A stretch of 64,000 bases of DNA from Thamnidium elegans (Eukaryota > Mucoromycota > Mucoromycetes > Mucorales > Mucoraceae), in NCBI GenBank assembly GCA_025201345.1, contig JAIXMG010000004.1, positions 930,001 to 994,000 on the forward strand, read 5' to 3'. Each line of letters opens with the position of its first letter. The first letter of the stretch is position 1. The notes beneath the pieces were generated by a model. It had not been told where the DNA came from, ran no database searches, and saw only the letters and a program-made list of their open reading frames with translations. This document shows positions 47,329-60,203 of the stretch, in pieces. Made by a program: the position numbers and the translations under genes.

Positions 47329-49277
47329 TTAAGCTTCCTCTAAGAAACGATATTCAAATCGAAATTCTGTCTTCTTACGTTGGCACCAAGCACCTTCATA
47401 ATCAAAATAAATGTATGTACCTTGTTCATAGTCATCTGTAATAATCTTTGGTTCTTCATGACGTTGGAACCAAGTTAAATACTTTTTATGGAATCTCCAA
47501 GATTGTTTCTTTAATTCTTTTGCTGCCAAATACCTATTACGAAAAAAAAAAAAATGAGTTCAACTTGATTACTATCTAATTAAAGCCTGTCACTTACTGT
47601 TGATAAGTTCCTTGTTGATAATAAAATATATAAAACAGAGTGTCCATATCAAACTTATCAAATAACACAGGATTATCAAATATAGCCAAAGGTTGTTGTG
47701 GGTAATAGTTAGGTGTATTGAATGGATTGCGAGGTTGATAAACCTTAGGTCTTTCTGAATCAATTAAATCAGGTACATGTTGTAAACTGGTATCCAACAT
47801 TTGATTTATATAGTGCGAGTTTTCCTCTTTATGTAATGCCTTATTTTTAACTGATTCAAACGAAGGTGCTAAATCAGCAAGTGAAGCAGGTAATCGTACA
47901 TCACTTTGAGTTGCTTCATTTTTAGTATTGGTGGTAGGTGTAGCTGAATACTGACTGGATAAAAGTGATTTTTTCGATTGATCAACAATCTTTGGTGGTT
48001 CATTCCAAGTAGAAGAATTAATTTCAACCGGTTTACTGATAGAACGAGAACCAGCTGCTTGAGCATATTTTAAAGAAGGTGGTTCGTTCCAAGCAGACAT
48101 ATTGTTATCTGCAGGTTTACTCATTGAGCGAGAACTTGCTGCTTGAGAATATTTTGCAGGCGTTTCCTTAGATACAGTCTTGACTGCGCTTGAGTCAACT
48201 TCATCTTGTACTATATCAAAAAGTTAATTCCTTACAAAAAAAAACTATAATAAAAACCTACATGATTTGGGGCTTGATTTACTATTCGATTTACTAACAG
48301 GACTAGATACAGCCGAATACTCCTACACTCTTTATATTAACATTTTACCCCCGTATATATATAATAAATACTTACATCATCTTCAGCGTCAGCATCAGAA
48401 CCAGATTTATCTAAGTGTTAGGGGTGTTAACTATAAAGAAAAACAAATAAAATCAAGATTGCTTACTGTGAAATTCATCAGTTCGAATAGCATAAAGCTC
48501 CTCTTCTTCTTCCAAATTAAGTTCGTCATATATACCCTCATCCTCTACAAAGTCCTGCTCTTGATTATATTCAACGTAATATTGAATAGTATCCTTGCAT
48601 TCATTAACACGATCGGGTTCAAGATGATCGTTTTCAAGTAATCTTAATATAAGTTCTAAGCGATTAACATGATATTTTCTTCTTTCATTCATACGTTCCA
48701 TTTCATGTAAACGTTCAACACGTTGATGGTCAGCCTTCTTATTACCACGTTTTGAAACTGTACCTTCCAATTGTTCAATTTCAAATTCGACAGTTTCAAT
48801 TTGCCTTGAGAGTTCATCCACAGCATTTGTAACAAACTCACAAGCATCAACCTTTTCTTGATCTTTAGGATCCAATCTTTCTTTTTGCATTAATCCCTCT
48901 TTAGAATACGCCTTTGTTTTCATTTCTTTTTCAACCTGTTTAAATCGTTCCATCTGTGCTTCAATTAACTTTCTATTTTCCATTAAGGCACGTTTATCCT
49001 TGATATCATTGGACGATAACCAAGTTTTAATTTGATCTCGAAGTCGTTGTAATTTCTTAATTTCCTTCTTTAAATCTTGTTCGTACTTGTCTTTTTGATT
49101 GGCATTATTGGTATAGTGGATTTTATCAAATATTGCCTCAAAAGTTTCTACGCCTTCACTCACTTTCTTTAATAATCTATCAATCTCGGCTACAAGAAAA
49201 AAAAAGTGGTGTTTCTCAATATATGTATACTTTTTAAAAAAGACTTGACACTTACATTGCAATTTTTTCATAGACAT
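47329..49277 (-). CDS. NOT3: CCR4-NOT complex subunit 3/5 (NOT3)
   Basis: Six exons: 49277-49256, 49189-48467, 48410-48376, 48322-48262, 48210-47598, 47533-47329; 552 aa. The conserved Not3 N-terminal coiled-coil domain is clear: [60 protein letters not shown] low-complexity linker holds two imperfect repeats around SAWNEPP and STWNEPP. The C-terminal NOT box follows ([58 protein letters not shown]). It anchors deadenylase modules and couples mRNA decay to translation. The exon 4/5 junction (48262/48210) is the least certain; alternatives change only a residue or two. Confidence 0.92.
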
Positions 49278-50113
49278 TGTAGATGGGATTTTTGCTTTAA
49301 AAAATAACAAGAAAAAAAAAAAAGATAACTATATTACCCGTGAAAAAAACACCCTTTTTTATTCTTTTTAAAGCGCTGATTGGATAATTATATCCTGTAA
49401 TAAATATAGGAAGCATTTTTTTGTTACTTTTGGTCTTCTTCCAAGTGACAATACAATATGATTTTTTTAATAGGGCGCATACGTAGTATTTAAGACTATA
49501 ATAGTAATAATGGCGTTCTAACGCGTCCTTAAAAAAACAATGACTTACAAGTGATATAATTAAACATACTTACCAAAGTATGTAACAATAATGCTACTAG
49601 TTAAGAGAGTGGATAGTTATTCATATTTTACCATCATTATAAAGATAAAGCAATAAAGACTAGACGCATATAATTGATGTGTATTTATTTTATTGATGAT
49701 ACACCATAATAAAATATATAATACTACCTACGGTTTGGAAAAGTTAATTTAGCCAACCACTAGGATCCTGTTAGAGCTCCGTAGGTAATTTAGCCAATAA
49801 CGACGGGAACCAAGGGTCAATCATTTTAAGAATATGTAAATACATCGGGGGGTTACTTTAGGGAGTAAATTACTACCTGAAGTGTATACAGCCGTATAGC
49901 TGTTTATTCAGACTATTATAAAGAGCAATTGGCTCAAAACCTACAAAAGGCTTTTCTTCAACTCTTTTTTTTTTTTTTTTTTTTTGTGATAAACAAACTA
50001 ATGTATGAATTTAGATACCGAAAACGATGACATAGATTTAAATTTTTTTTATAAACATTCTATTTTTTTTTCTTTTCTTTTTTTCTTTTTTTAAAAGAAT
50101 AGAATTGAAAAAA
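49278..50113. promoter_or_regulatory. divergent promoter region of NOT3 and eRF3 genes
   Basis: About 840 bp with no exon. The eRF3 side has T tracts (49964-49985 and 50054-50095) immediately upstream of the ATG. Confidence 0.4.
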
Positions 50114-52146
50114 ATGAGTCAAGACACCACAAATTCTTTCTCCAAGTTAAACTTGAATCCTGCAGCATCAGAGTGGAAGCCTAGTTTCCAAGCAAAGTCT
50201 TTTGTTCCTTCTTTCGGTACACCTGCTCCTGCCGCTGCCGCTGTTCCCGCTGCTGCTCCTGCTGTTGATACTGCTCCTGCTGTTGTTCCTACTCCAGTTG
50301 CTGCTCCTGGTAAGTAAAAAATAAAATAAAAATTAAACAATATTTATCTAAGCATATATATATAAATATAAACTTTATAGCCAAGACTGTAAAGCTTCCT
50401 GAAGCCAAGACTGTAAAGCTTCCTGAAGCCAAGCCTGCTCGTAAATACTCTTATTTATACGTACATGTATACATTGTTGTGATCTAACCATTTTCTAAAA
50501 TAGCTGTTGCTAAACCTGCTGAAGCGCCCAAAAAGGCCACTCCTCCTCTCAAGACATCATCTCCTGCACCCAAGACTAAAGCACCTACACCTAAGCCAGT
50601 TGAAACTGAGGTTGAGGATATTGATGATGAAGTAGCTGCTGACTTATACGGCAAAGAACATATCAACGTCGTGTTCATGGGTCATGTTGGTAAAGTATAA
50701 TTAAAAAAAAAACACGAAAAAAAAAATACAAAAGTGGCTTATCGTTATATATATATTTTTTAAAAAAAAAGATGCTGGTAAATCTACTATGGGTGGTAAC
50801 ATCCTTTATTTGACTGGTATGGTCGATAAGCGTACATTAGAAAAATACGAAAAGGAAGCCAAGGATGCTGGTAGAGAATCATGGTACCTTTCATGGGCAT
50901 TAGATACCAACACCGAAGAGAGAGCGAAGGGTAAAACAGTTGAGACCGGTAGAGCTTACTTCGAAACCGATAAGCGTCGTTATACAATTTTGGACGCACC
51001 AGGCCATAAGAACTTTGTGCCTAGTATGATTCAAGGTGCTTCTCAAGCCGATATTGGTGTTTTAGTTATTTCTGCCCGTAAGGGTGAATTCGAAACTGGT
51101 TTCGATCGTGGAGGCCAAACCCGTGAGCATGCCATGTTGGCCAAAACTTCCGGTATTAGCAAATTGGTTGTTGCTGTTAACAAGATGGATGACCCTACTG
51201 TTAAGTGGGATAAAGCCAGATATGATGAAATTCTTGCCAAGATCTCTCCTTTCTTAAAGGCATCTGGTTATAACCCCAAGACCGATGTTCACTTTATGCC
51301 ACTTTCTGGTTTCTCTGGTGCTAACATTAAGGATTGTGATACCAAGGTATGCCCTTATTATACTGGTCCTTCTCTCTTGGACTACTTGGATAACTATAAG
51401 CCCAATGACAGAAAGCACAATGCTCCTCTTATGATTCCTCTTTCTGAAAAGTACAAGGTAATTTATAAGTAACAAAAAAAAAGCGTAAAATGTCGATATT
51501 AAATTTATAATCGTTTTAGGATATGGGTACTATTGTTGTTGGTAAGGTTGAAGCTGGTCATATTAAGAAGGGTCAATCTGTTCTTCTTATGCCCAACAAG
51601 GTAAAAAAAAATGCATAGAAAAAAAAAGAAGAGGTAGCTGACTTTTTTTATGTGTAGCAAACCACTGAAGTTACCACTATTTACAACGAAGTTGGAGAGG
51701 AAATTGAGAATGCCATGTGTGGTGATAATATTAGAATGCGTTTAAAGGGTGTTGAGGAAGAAGAAGTTATGCCTGGTTTCGTTTTATGTAGCAAAAAGAA
51801 CCCCGTTACAACCACTACTGTATTTGAAGCACAGCTTGCCATTCTTGATCACAAGAATATTATCTGTGCCGGTTATACTGCTGTCTTGCATCTTCACGCC
51901 GCAGCTGAAGAGATCTCCATCACTGCCCTTCTTCATTTGATTGATAAAAAGACTGGTAAAAAGACTAGAAAGCCTCCTCAATTCGTTAAGCAAGGTCAAA
52001 AGGTTATTGCTAGAATTGAAACTGCTGGCCCTATTTGTATCGAGACTTTTGAAAAGTTACCTCAATTAGGTCGTTTCACTTTGCGTGATGAAGGAAAGAC
52101 TGTTGCTATTGGTAAGGTTACCAAGGTTTTAGACTCCTCTGTTTAA
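50114..52146 (+). CDS. SUP35: translation termination factor eRF3 (Sup35)
   Basis: Six exons: 50114-50309, 50381-50440, 50504-50689, 50772-51457, 51520-51600, 51658-52146; 565 aa. The start is the ATG of MSQDTTNSF; the TTG nine bases upstream is not used. The N-terminus has a PAM2-like motif, SKLNLNPAASEWKPSF, overlapping a second copy, FQAKSFVPSF, as in animal eRF3; it would bind the MLLE domain of poly(A)-binding protein. An Ala/Pro and Lys-rich linker with a repeated AKTVKLPE unit follows. The GTPase core has GHVDAGKST, LDAPGHKNF and NKMDDP, and domains 2-3 end in GRFTLRDEGKTVAIGKV. There is no Gln/Asn-rich prion domain of the yeast type. It works with eRF1 to release peptides. Confidence 0.96.
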
Positions 52147-52369
52147 ATAAAAAATGTGTGTGTATAAAATTTCCCGTCTTTTGGGAATCACAAAAAGCTA
52201 AATTTGGACTTTTTTTTTTTTTTTTTTTTTGCAAATCTAACCTTATTTAGCGTACTGCGAAGGTACTGAAAAGGTGGGGCATTTTTTGGGATCTATTTTT
52301 TATTTTTTAAAGGCGCGAAATATATAGAATTATGGGGAAAAGGAAAAAATAGTTAATTGGGTAACATTT

Positions 52370-53928
52370 TTAAAGGGAAGCACGGTTACGAATAGAAGCT
52401 AATTTGTCAGCAATTTGTTGTAAGAAAACTTCAGTAGTAGAATAATTTTCAGTGGTCATCCTAAAAAAAGATAATACATATATTAAAATTTGATGTACAC
52501 ACACACACACACACACAAACAAAAACAAAAACAAAAACAAAAACACTTACTTTTTGCCATAAATGATCAAAGCCAAATCTTTGGTCATATGGTTGTCAAC
52601 TTCAATAGTTTCAATACAAGCCTTTTCCAAATCGTTACAGAATTGACGTAAATCTTGGTTATCATCCAACTTGGCACGATGCTCAAGACCACGAGTCCAA
52701 GCAAAGATGGAAGCAATAGGGTTAGTAGAAGTCTTGTTACCCTTTTGATGTTCTCGGTAATGTCTGGTAACTGTTCCATGAGCAGCTTCAGCCTCAACTG
52801 TCTTTCCATCAGGTGTATAAAGAACTGAGGTCATTAAACCAAGAGAACCGTAACCTTGAGCAACAATATCGGATTGAACATCACCATCGTAATTCTTGGT
52901 AGCCCAAACAAAGTTACCATCAGATTTAAGAGCTTGAGCAACCATATCATCGATCAAACGATGTTCATACCAGATACCAGCAGCTTCAAATTGAGCCTTG
53001 TATTCCTTTTGATAGATTTCTTCAAAGATATCCTTGAAGCGACCATCATAAGCTTTCAAGATAGTGTTCTTGGTACTTAAGTACAAGGGCATCTTACGTT
53101 CAAGAGCAACACGGAAACAAGCATGACCAAAGCCATCAATAGACTCATCAGTATTATACATAGCTAAACCAACACCACCTGAATTTTCAAAGTTATAAAC
53201 CTCGAACTTCTTAACCTCAGAACCATCAGCAGGAGTATAGATTAACTCCAACTTACCGGGACCAGGTGCGACAAAGTCAGTAGCACGGTACTATTAAAAA
53301 TTAGTAAAATTGATTAAAAACCCGGTTTTGCCCTTTAATAAACTTACTTGGTCACCAAAAGCGTGTCTACCAACAATAATAGGGTTAACCCAGCCAGGAA
53401 CAAGCTTAGGAAGTGTCTTGATAATAATAGGTTCACGGAAAACAGTACCGTTCAAAATATTACGAATAGTACCATTAGGAGACTTCCACATCTTCTTGAG
53501 TTTGAATTCTAAACAAGGAAAATGTTTAATTTTGCTTAATACATTTTTATGGGGGGAAATATAATATAGCCGAATTATATATTCCCCCTCCCCCAGATTA
53601 TCTTACCTTCAACACGAGCTTCATCAGGAGTAATGGTAGCACACTTAATACCGACGTTGTACTTCTTGATAGCCTCGGCAGCGTCAATGGTAACTTGATC
53701 ATTAGTCTAAATTGAAAAAAAAAACGAGTATTAGCATTTCTGCTTAAAAAATATAAATATAGTATACATTACAGCATCACGGTTTTCAACACTAAGATCA
53801 TAGTACTTGATGTCGAGCTCAACGTAAGGCAAAATAAGTTTTTCCTTAATGAACTGCCAGATAATTCTGGTCATTTCATCACCATCAAGGTCAACAACAG
53901 GATTCTTTACTACAATCTTACCGAGCAT
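52370..53928 (-). CDS. IDP: NADP-dependent isocitrate dehydrogenase, cytosolic type
   Basis: Five exons: 53928-53773, 53706-53607, 53508-53348, 53290-52551, 52460-52370; 415 aa, the family length. It starts directly with the mature enzyme ([20 protein letters not shown]), so no mitochondrial presequence. Visible blocks: [20 protein letters not shown] (substrate Ser/Asn/Arg), [19 protein letters not shown] (metal-binding Asp), and [17 protein letters not shown] (NADP specificity region). The enzyme oxidises isocitrate to 2-oxoglutarate, producing NADPH. The last residues are ASL, which is not a standard peroxisomal signal. It converges on eRF3 with about 220 bp between stops. Confidence 0.95.
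52497..52544. repeat. AC dinucleotide and CAAAAA minisatellite inside an intron of IDP
   Basis: (AC)n followed by tandem CAAAAA units; lies wholly within the last intron of the isocitrate dehydrogenase gene. Confidence 0.9.
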
Positions 53929-55103
53929 CTTTTAATATAATATTTTTTTTTAAGAAAAAAAGTTAAGAAGAAAAAGAAGAGAGAGAGAGACCAAGAAGGA
54001 AACATTTTTATGTTTAATTATTGTGTGTGTGTGTGTGTGTGTGTGCACTGATTTAAAACTCAGGTCACCTGAAAAAAAAGATAGGGCTAAATGGTATACA
54101 AAAAAGAAACTATGACAAATTGATATTACACAAAAACTCCAAGTTCACAGGGTCATGCAAAAAATAAAGAGAGAGAAATCACCCCGCATTTCACGACGGA
54201 ATTGGCCGGAGATCTTAATTGACTTTCCGATTCATCCTTTAAGGATTGCCCCACAAAAAAAAGGTATTGGTAATATGGCTATATGAATAAGCGTATATAG
54301 TATAATAACACTTGTTCACAAGAGAAAGAGAAGAAAGATATACTATTTTATATATACTAATATAATCAGTTAAATTAAATATTCTATTATTTTTTTAACA
54401 TGTGATAAAAACGTATATAGCTGTAGTATATGTCTCATAGTTTTTACTATTCTATCTTTCAAGCAACCCAACAAAAAGGAGATTGATAATCTAAATAGGG
54501 ATTACACAAAAACTTTTTTTAAATAAACGCCAACAAGGTAGAAAAATGCCCTATCAAAACTGCCAAAATATAAAGAAATCAGGTATTATGCAAGTGACGT
54601 GATTCAGTTTACATGTGTTGTTATAAATATCTGAAGTATCACAAACAATAAATTAACTGTTTGTTACCCGTAGTTACCATCGTATATACAGAAAAAAAAA
54701 ATGGAAAAATATAGGTGATGGGTTCTATAGTTTCATTTAACTAATCACCCGTTCTTTTTTTTTTTTTTTTTTTTTGTGTGCATTTGCTCCTGGAGTAGTG
54801 TTGTTTTATTCTGTTAAATAGGTTAACATAGCCTGTATATCATTATACGCTATGGTGAATATTTTATACAATGTTCTTGTTTAAACAAGTTTTTTTGTTA
54901 TTGTCCGTGCTTGATGTCATCTTATGAGTAAAACACAAGCAATTTTTATCGTGAGAGTAAATAAAAAAGCGTATTTGTGCTACATATATAAAAGTCATAG
55001 GACTTTATTACATAAAAACAAAATATAGAAAAAATATGTACTAAAAAAAAAATACTATATGTTACAAAAAACAAAAATATGAATAAAATAAAGCCAGTAA
55101 TAA
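53929..55103. other. intergenic between IDP and BEM1, no gene seen
   Basis: 1.2 kb, with a GA tract (53983-53991), a (GT)n tract (54022-54044) and a T tract (54757-54775). No exon supported. Confidence 0.4.
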
Positions 55104-56678
55104 TTATTCAAGTGCAGTGACAGTTAATTTTCCTCTTTGAATAGCCTGAACAAAAGCTTCTTCCATATCTAATTCACCTTCCAGAGGTTCATTTTGACCA
55201 GACGCTTCACTCTTGTACTCTAAGGTAACAGATAGCCCAACCCGTTCCAAAACTTTTGATTTCAAGTAATCTAACGAGCAATCAGCCGGGACCTTCATTG
55301 CAAACATATCATCCTTATGAATGATTTTAATCTTGATTTGTTGTAACGAAGGTGCATGCGCGGAAGGTAAACTACTAGCGGTTGATTGTCTTAACATGGC
55401 ATTCTCGGTACGTGGATCATAATTCAATTCAATATCTCCTTCATGAATACCGAATAATTGCCTTTGTACAAGTTCCGATTGAGATAAGTACATCGGAAGC
55501 TTTAAAAGATCTTTACAGTATTGATCTAAATCTGTTTGTCTTTCATTGGTAATATCTTCATTGACTTCTTCTAAAGGCCCTGGCATATAAGGTAATATTC
55601 TTTCCTTTTCGTTCTTGCCAGCTTCTATTGGAAATGCTTCTAATAAATTGATTTGAAAGTCATAAAAGTCTAATTATAATGGTTAACAAAAAAAAAAAAA
55701 AAAAAAAAAAAATAGAATAATAATAAAATAGTATATATAGCATACCTTCGTATAGTCGGTATAGAATACGATGGGTTCCTTTGCTAACACGAGCATAAAT
55801 CACAAACCAATACTGATTGACTTCTAATATAAAAGAATCTATAGACGCAAACGTAACCAAATCATCTGCCATTACAGACTCGGTTGAAGAATCAGATAAC
55901 CTAGTCTGAGATTTCTTTTCAATGACACCTAATGGAATACTGGAGGCTTCATAATTTTGCGTCATCTTTTTCCAATCTTCTACACCAGGCACATGATTGG
56001 TATGATCTTGAACGTCCTGAATTAATTCGCCTGTTAACGCATCTCTCACTTGAATAAAAGAAACGGGTATCAATCCAGGTCCGCCTAACCTACCAATTGG
56101 TTTAGCTACAAACCATTCATGATTTGATTGGGCAATCACCACAATTGCTTCTCCGGCTTGTGCTTCTAATTCATCAGGTCTTTCGGCTTTAAAATCGTAC
56201 ATGACAATACCATATATTTGGTGATGTTTCTTTTTACCTTTAAAAAATTGTTATTAAAATATACATGTATGACTTTTAAAAAACTATATTTTTTACCTTG
56301 ACTAGACATATCTGAAAATCCAGAATCTAATTCAGAAGTTAAAGTAGAAGAAGTAGAAGAAGAAGTGGGTCTATTGACAGGTAAACTACGTTCAGTTTTA
56401 TCAATCACTTGAAAATGAGAGACAGGTACAATTCCTTTTAATTGCGAAGCAGGATTACAAGCTTCAAACCATTCTAAATCATTTTCTCTTCCAGTGACAT
56501 GAAAGAAATCTCCCTTTTTAAAAGTTATTTCATGTGGTGCTTTGGCTTGGTAATCGTAAAGAGCTTTTATGATTTTTTTTGGTAAGTCAAGTGTTACTTG
56601 CGCAATAGGTGTTGATATCTTTGGTTTAGTTAGCCGACGTAGACTTTTAGAAGCCCTTTCTTTTGTTGAATGAAACAT
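55104..56678 (-). CDS. BEM1: Bem1/Scd2-type polarity scaffold
   Basis: Three exons: 56678-56297, 56237-55746, 55669-55104; 479 aa. Domain order is that of Bem1: SH3-1 (IIKALYDYQAKAPHEITFKK to GIVPVSHFQVI, about 36-92), SH3-2 (GIVMYDFKAERPDELEAQAG to GLIPVSFIQV, about 137-195), a PX domain (FILEVNQYWFVIYARVSKGT; RLYEGDFYDFQINLLEAFP) and a C-terminal PB1 domain (IKIKIIHKDDMFAMKVPADC to the end). Bem1 links active Cdc42, its exchange factor Cdc24 (through PB1) and PAK kinases at growth sites; the PX domain binds phosphoinositides. No NADPH-oxidase genes are nearby, though Bem1 also serves that system in filamentous fungi. Confidence 0.94.
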
Positions 56679-58151
56679 TTGTAAAGAGAGAGAGAGTTAA
56701 AAAAAAGCTTTTTTTTAGTTGAAAAAGAATTATTTCATTTTTGAGCCTTATATTAGCCAATGAAAACTAGTTGGTCTTTTTTGCCGTAGATCGGTAAGGG
56801 GACCTGCTCCAACTTGTCTGAGTTGTTATGATATGTATTTTCTTATTTGGTAAAAAGTATATATTCTTTACCGCTTATATATATATATATACATATACAT
56901 CAATCTAGTTATCATTATTTTTTGTATTATAAAACTGCCAATATCTATATAAAAAAAGCATACGCAAAAACACACGCGCTCATGTGAGTTAAGGAGAACA
57001 ATAGAACGTCCCGAAAAAATACACTGTTTCAAAATAACCTCTAGGGTAACTTCTCTCCCTGTCTCTTTTAAAGAATCAAGCATTAAAAAAGGAGAGTGAA
57101 TACATTGACAGTGTGATACTCTACTATCACCATATACACCTTTGATTTAAACTAAGGGTGCCATTCTATCAAAATCTTTTCGTGACACCTCTAGTAAAAC
57201 TGTTGTGTACTTTAAAAAAGGAGAGAGGCAACAATTGGCATCTTTTTTTTTTCTTTTTTTTGCTGTTTGTGTAAAATATGTAAAATTGTGTTCCTTTCTT
57301 TACATTCTATATATTAACTAAAAAGCGCTTTTTCTGTATACTAATCCTCCTACTACTATCCTACTACTAGTATACAGTATGTTAATAAAAAACCCTTTCT
57401 TGAACGGAATAGAAAGGACGAACTCTGTCTAAAGAAAGATATCCTTATCTTAATAGTGAACCATGATATACGCCTTTTTTTTAATTGAAGTAGTTTTGAG
57501 GGCAAGTAAGACCCAACTCTACGTTACATCCGAATGTATATATTAACAGAAGATATGTATTATAATAGATCTATAAATATTTTGCCCTCAATATAACTAA
57601 CTAATTCAGAAAAAAGCATGAAAAGAACTGCATCTAAGCACGAGTTAAATTGCTAAAATAGATATGACAATCGAAAGAGACCAACAAATCATGTCAAACT
57701 GTCAAGTACCCCGAGCAAACCTATATAGCGCTACTATTAATAGTTCATAGTCTGTAATAGCATGGTTAAATAGAATACCTATTATGTGTGCCAAACGAGT
57801 AATTTTCATTCAGCGATTACTGTGATTGAATAATGATAAAATAAAGGTCAGTGCTTTTTTTTTACTTCCCCTTTTTTAACAACTCTTTTCTCTCTGTAGA
57901 ATTATGCAGAAATATCAATCACTTTTTTACATAAAAAAAATGTTTTGGATAATAATGTGACTGACTTTGTAAAACAAACGAGAGTGTGTGTGTGTGTGAG
58001 AGTGAGATAGGCGGGAACTACGTATTTATTTATTTATTTATTTTCCCCTTTTCTTTTTTACCTCTTTACTACACACATATTTTTTATTATTTTATATAAC
58101 TCTTCCTTTATCTAAACTGCGTCACATATAATATATTACCATTATATATAG
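56679..58151. other. intergenic, no gene seen
   Basis: 1.5 kb between the divergent BEM1 and unknown membrane-protein genes. AT-rich with a GT tract (57985-57999) and an ATTT repeat (58025-58042). A 71-codon minus-strand frame at 56868-57083 has no support. Confidence 0.4.
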
Positions 58152-58255
58152 ATGCATAATTTAGTGAAACAAAAAGAACAACGTAAGGGATAAATAATAA
58201 AGTTTCTTTTTTATTTATTTATTTATTTTATTTTCCTCACTTCCTTTCCTCCTCA

Positions 58256-58352
<97 letters not shown>

Positions 58353-60149
58353 ATCTCTTTATCTCTTTATCTCTTTATTTCTTTATCTCTTTATTTCTTT
58401 ATCTCTTTATTTCTTTATCTCTTTGTGCACTTTTTTTCTGTTACTGTCCTTTTTACTATTATTGATATAGAAACATCTTTAAATCAATCTTGGAAAGCCT
58501 ACGGTGAAGAATCTCTAGAGATTACTCCAATAGATGAGGACGAAATACTAGACCAGTCAGATTTGGCCCAAAGAATGATGGATGCCGAAAAGAAATTTAG
58601 TACATCTTCCATTACCACATCTCGTTTTGCCAGTCAGTACTTTGAGCACCCAGCTCTGTATCGGGTTTTATTTATGGGTTCCATTACTGACGAAAAAAAG
58701 AAGGAACTATTTAAAAAGCTAAGTCAAGGCTTTGCTCATGTCTCGCAGCAACAAACCAGACCTGACTGTAAAAATCTTTCGTTACTAGGGCAACCCATTT
58801 TACCATTTAAAGAAATTAAGCATAATATAGTCTTGCTTAGCGATGACGACGATCCCAATTTAATTTCGGATTCATTTGAAGACATTGGCATATCCATGAT
58901 TGAAGCCGATTTCACATGGAATTCAAACGCAGTTAATTATTCCAACGATCCAACCAACCTATTATTACAATATGCTTGGAACCAATGCCCAAATCCAAGA
59001 GATTTACCTTCCGCCTGGATTGAAAATAAAATCTCTAAAGCAAAATTTATAGGTTATATGTTTCCTGAAATAACTCCTAATGGTATCGACTTGTGTGTTT
59101 ATTTTTATGATGGTTCTAAAAATGAAGAAAGAACTAAAAAAGACTTGGAATTATTATGTTTACTGCGAAAGTTAGGGATTTACGTATTACCTTTAACTAC
59201 AACCCGTGATGAATCTATGAAAGGTCATTTTGCTGACTTACTAACTGAGTATAAAGTAAGGTGTTTAGACTTGGGTAACTTGGAAGTTGGTCAAGAACCT
59301 TCATTCTTTCATCAGAACCATAAACAATCTACTGTCGATCGTCTTTCAAGATTACAAGGGATGGAATGCACGCAGTCCAATGTACCACGTGTAGCTACCT
59401 ATCAAATATTAACGGTTGATCAATTTTGCGGTATAGAGAACAAGGCAATATTCGAATTATTAAAACGAACAAGAGAACGACAAATACTACGTGATGAATT
59501 AAAACAAGAATTTATTCAAAAGGTATCAAATAGCGAGGAGTCAATTAAATCCGATACAATCGATAAATTGATACCACAAAAAGCAAAAACATATATAAAT
59601 CCATTTATGCGAGGTGCTCTGTTTTCTTTTGTTGTCATGGTCGGTTTAAATTGGTTAAATGAGTACTATCTTAAACTACATAGTCCTGCTAAATGGACTG
59701 CTTCCTTTGATCTCAACTCTACTTTTGCATTTTCGTTAACCATCAAAGATCCAACACAACGGTTTGACTGGCCTAACCCAGACCCTCAAGTCTGGTTAAA
59801 TCATGAAGAATCGATACACATTGTAAAAGACACTGTGCTGGGAAAGTATAATCTCCTGCTAGATCCTTTATTAAACACTCAAAAGTTTACCTCCGTCGTA
59901 CTTTCCATAAACCATACTAACATAGACTTTTATAATACCGAAACAAGATCAACTTATTTGTTCTATAACACCTCCAAAGATGATACCTCTATTGTACGAG
60001 TCAAAGAAAACAATTCCGATGTTTTGAAAAACGTTACTTTAAAACAAGAAAACAGAAAGGATATTCGTATCTTACAAATGACGTGGCAAACTCTTGTGTT
60101 TATAAAAGATAATTATTTAAATATCAAAAAGATTATTATAAAAGAATAA
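58152..60149 (+). CDS. unrecognised membrane protein, 569 aa, large first intron
   Basis: Exon 1 58152-58182 (MHNLVKQKEQ plus one base) and exon 2 58471-60149; the 288-nt intron begins GTAAGG and ends GATATAG, and joins in frame as EQQTSLNQSWKAYGEE. No ATG opens the long frame upstream of residue 51 otherwise. The first 350 residues are soluble and look like a GTPase-like alternating alpha/beta fold (ALYRVLFMGSITDEKKKELF; HNIVLLSDDDDPNLISDSF; AKFIGYMFPEI; LCVYFYDGS) but without a P-loop. One membrane span lies near residues 388-408 (GALFSFVVMVGLNWL), followed by a beta-rich C-terminal part with several N-glycosylation sequons (NST, NHT, NTS, NVT). The topology suggests a cytosolic N and lumenal or extracellular C part. 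Family unknown. Confidence 0.7.
58259..58422. repeat. (CT)46 microsatellite with adjoining CTTTATCT minisatellite
   Basis: An uninterrupted CT run of about 92 nt, then imperfect CTTTATCT/CTTTATTT units to about 58422. By the model above it lies inside the first intron of the membrane-protein gene and supplies a polypyrimidine stretch upstream of its 3' splice site. Confidence 0.95.
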
Positions 60150-60203
60150 AAAAAAAAATGTTTTTTATATGAAATAATGAGTATATATGATGTGTTAAAA
60201 TAT

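Noticed and set aside
56868..57083. 71-codon minus-strand ORF in the BEM1 upstream region
   Set aside because: Composition is noise-like after the first 30 codons, with no splice partner and no domain.
58351..58422. Regular CTTTATCT repeats considered as a CRISPR-like array
   Set aside because: Units are 8 nt, contiguous and lack spacers; this is a simple minisatellite.
58425..58470. Start of the membrane-protein frame at 58425
   Set aside because: The codon there is GTG inside a T-rich stretch directly before a splice acceptor; an upstream ATG exon with a consensus donor fits better.
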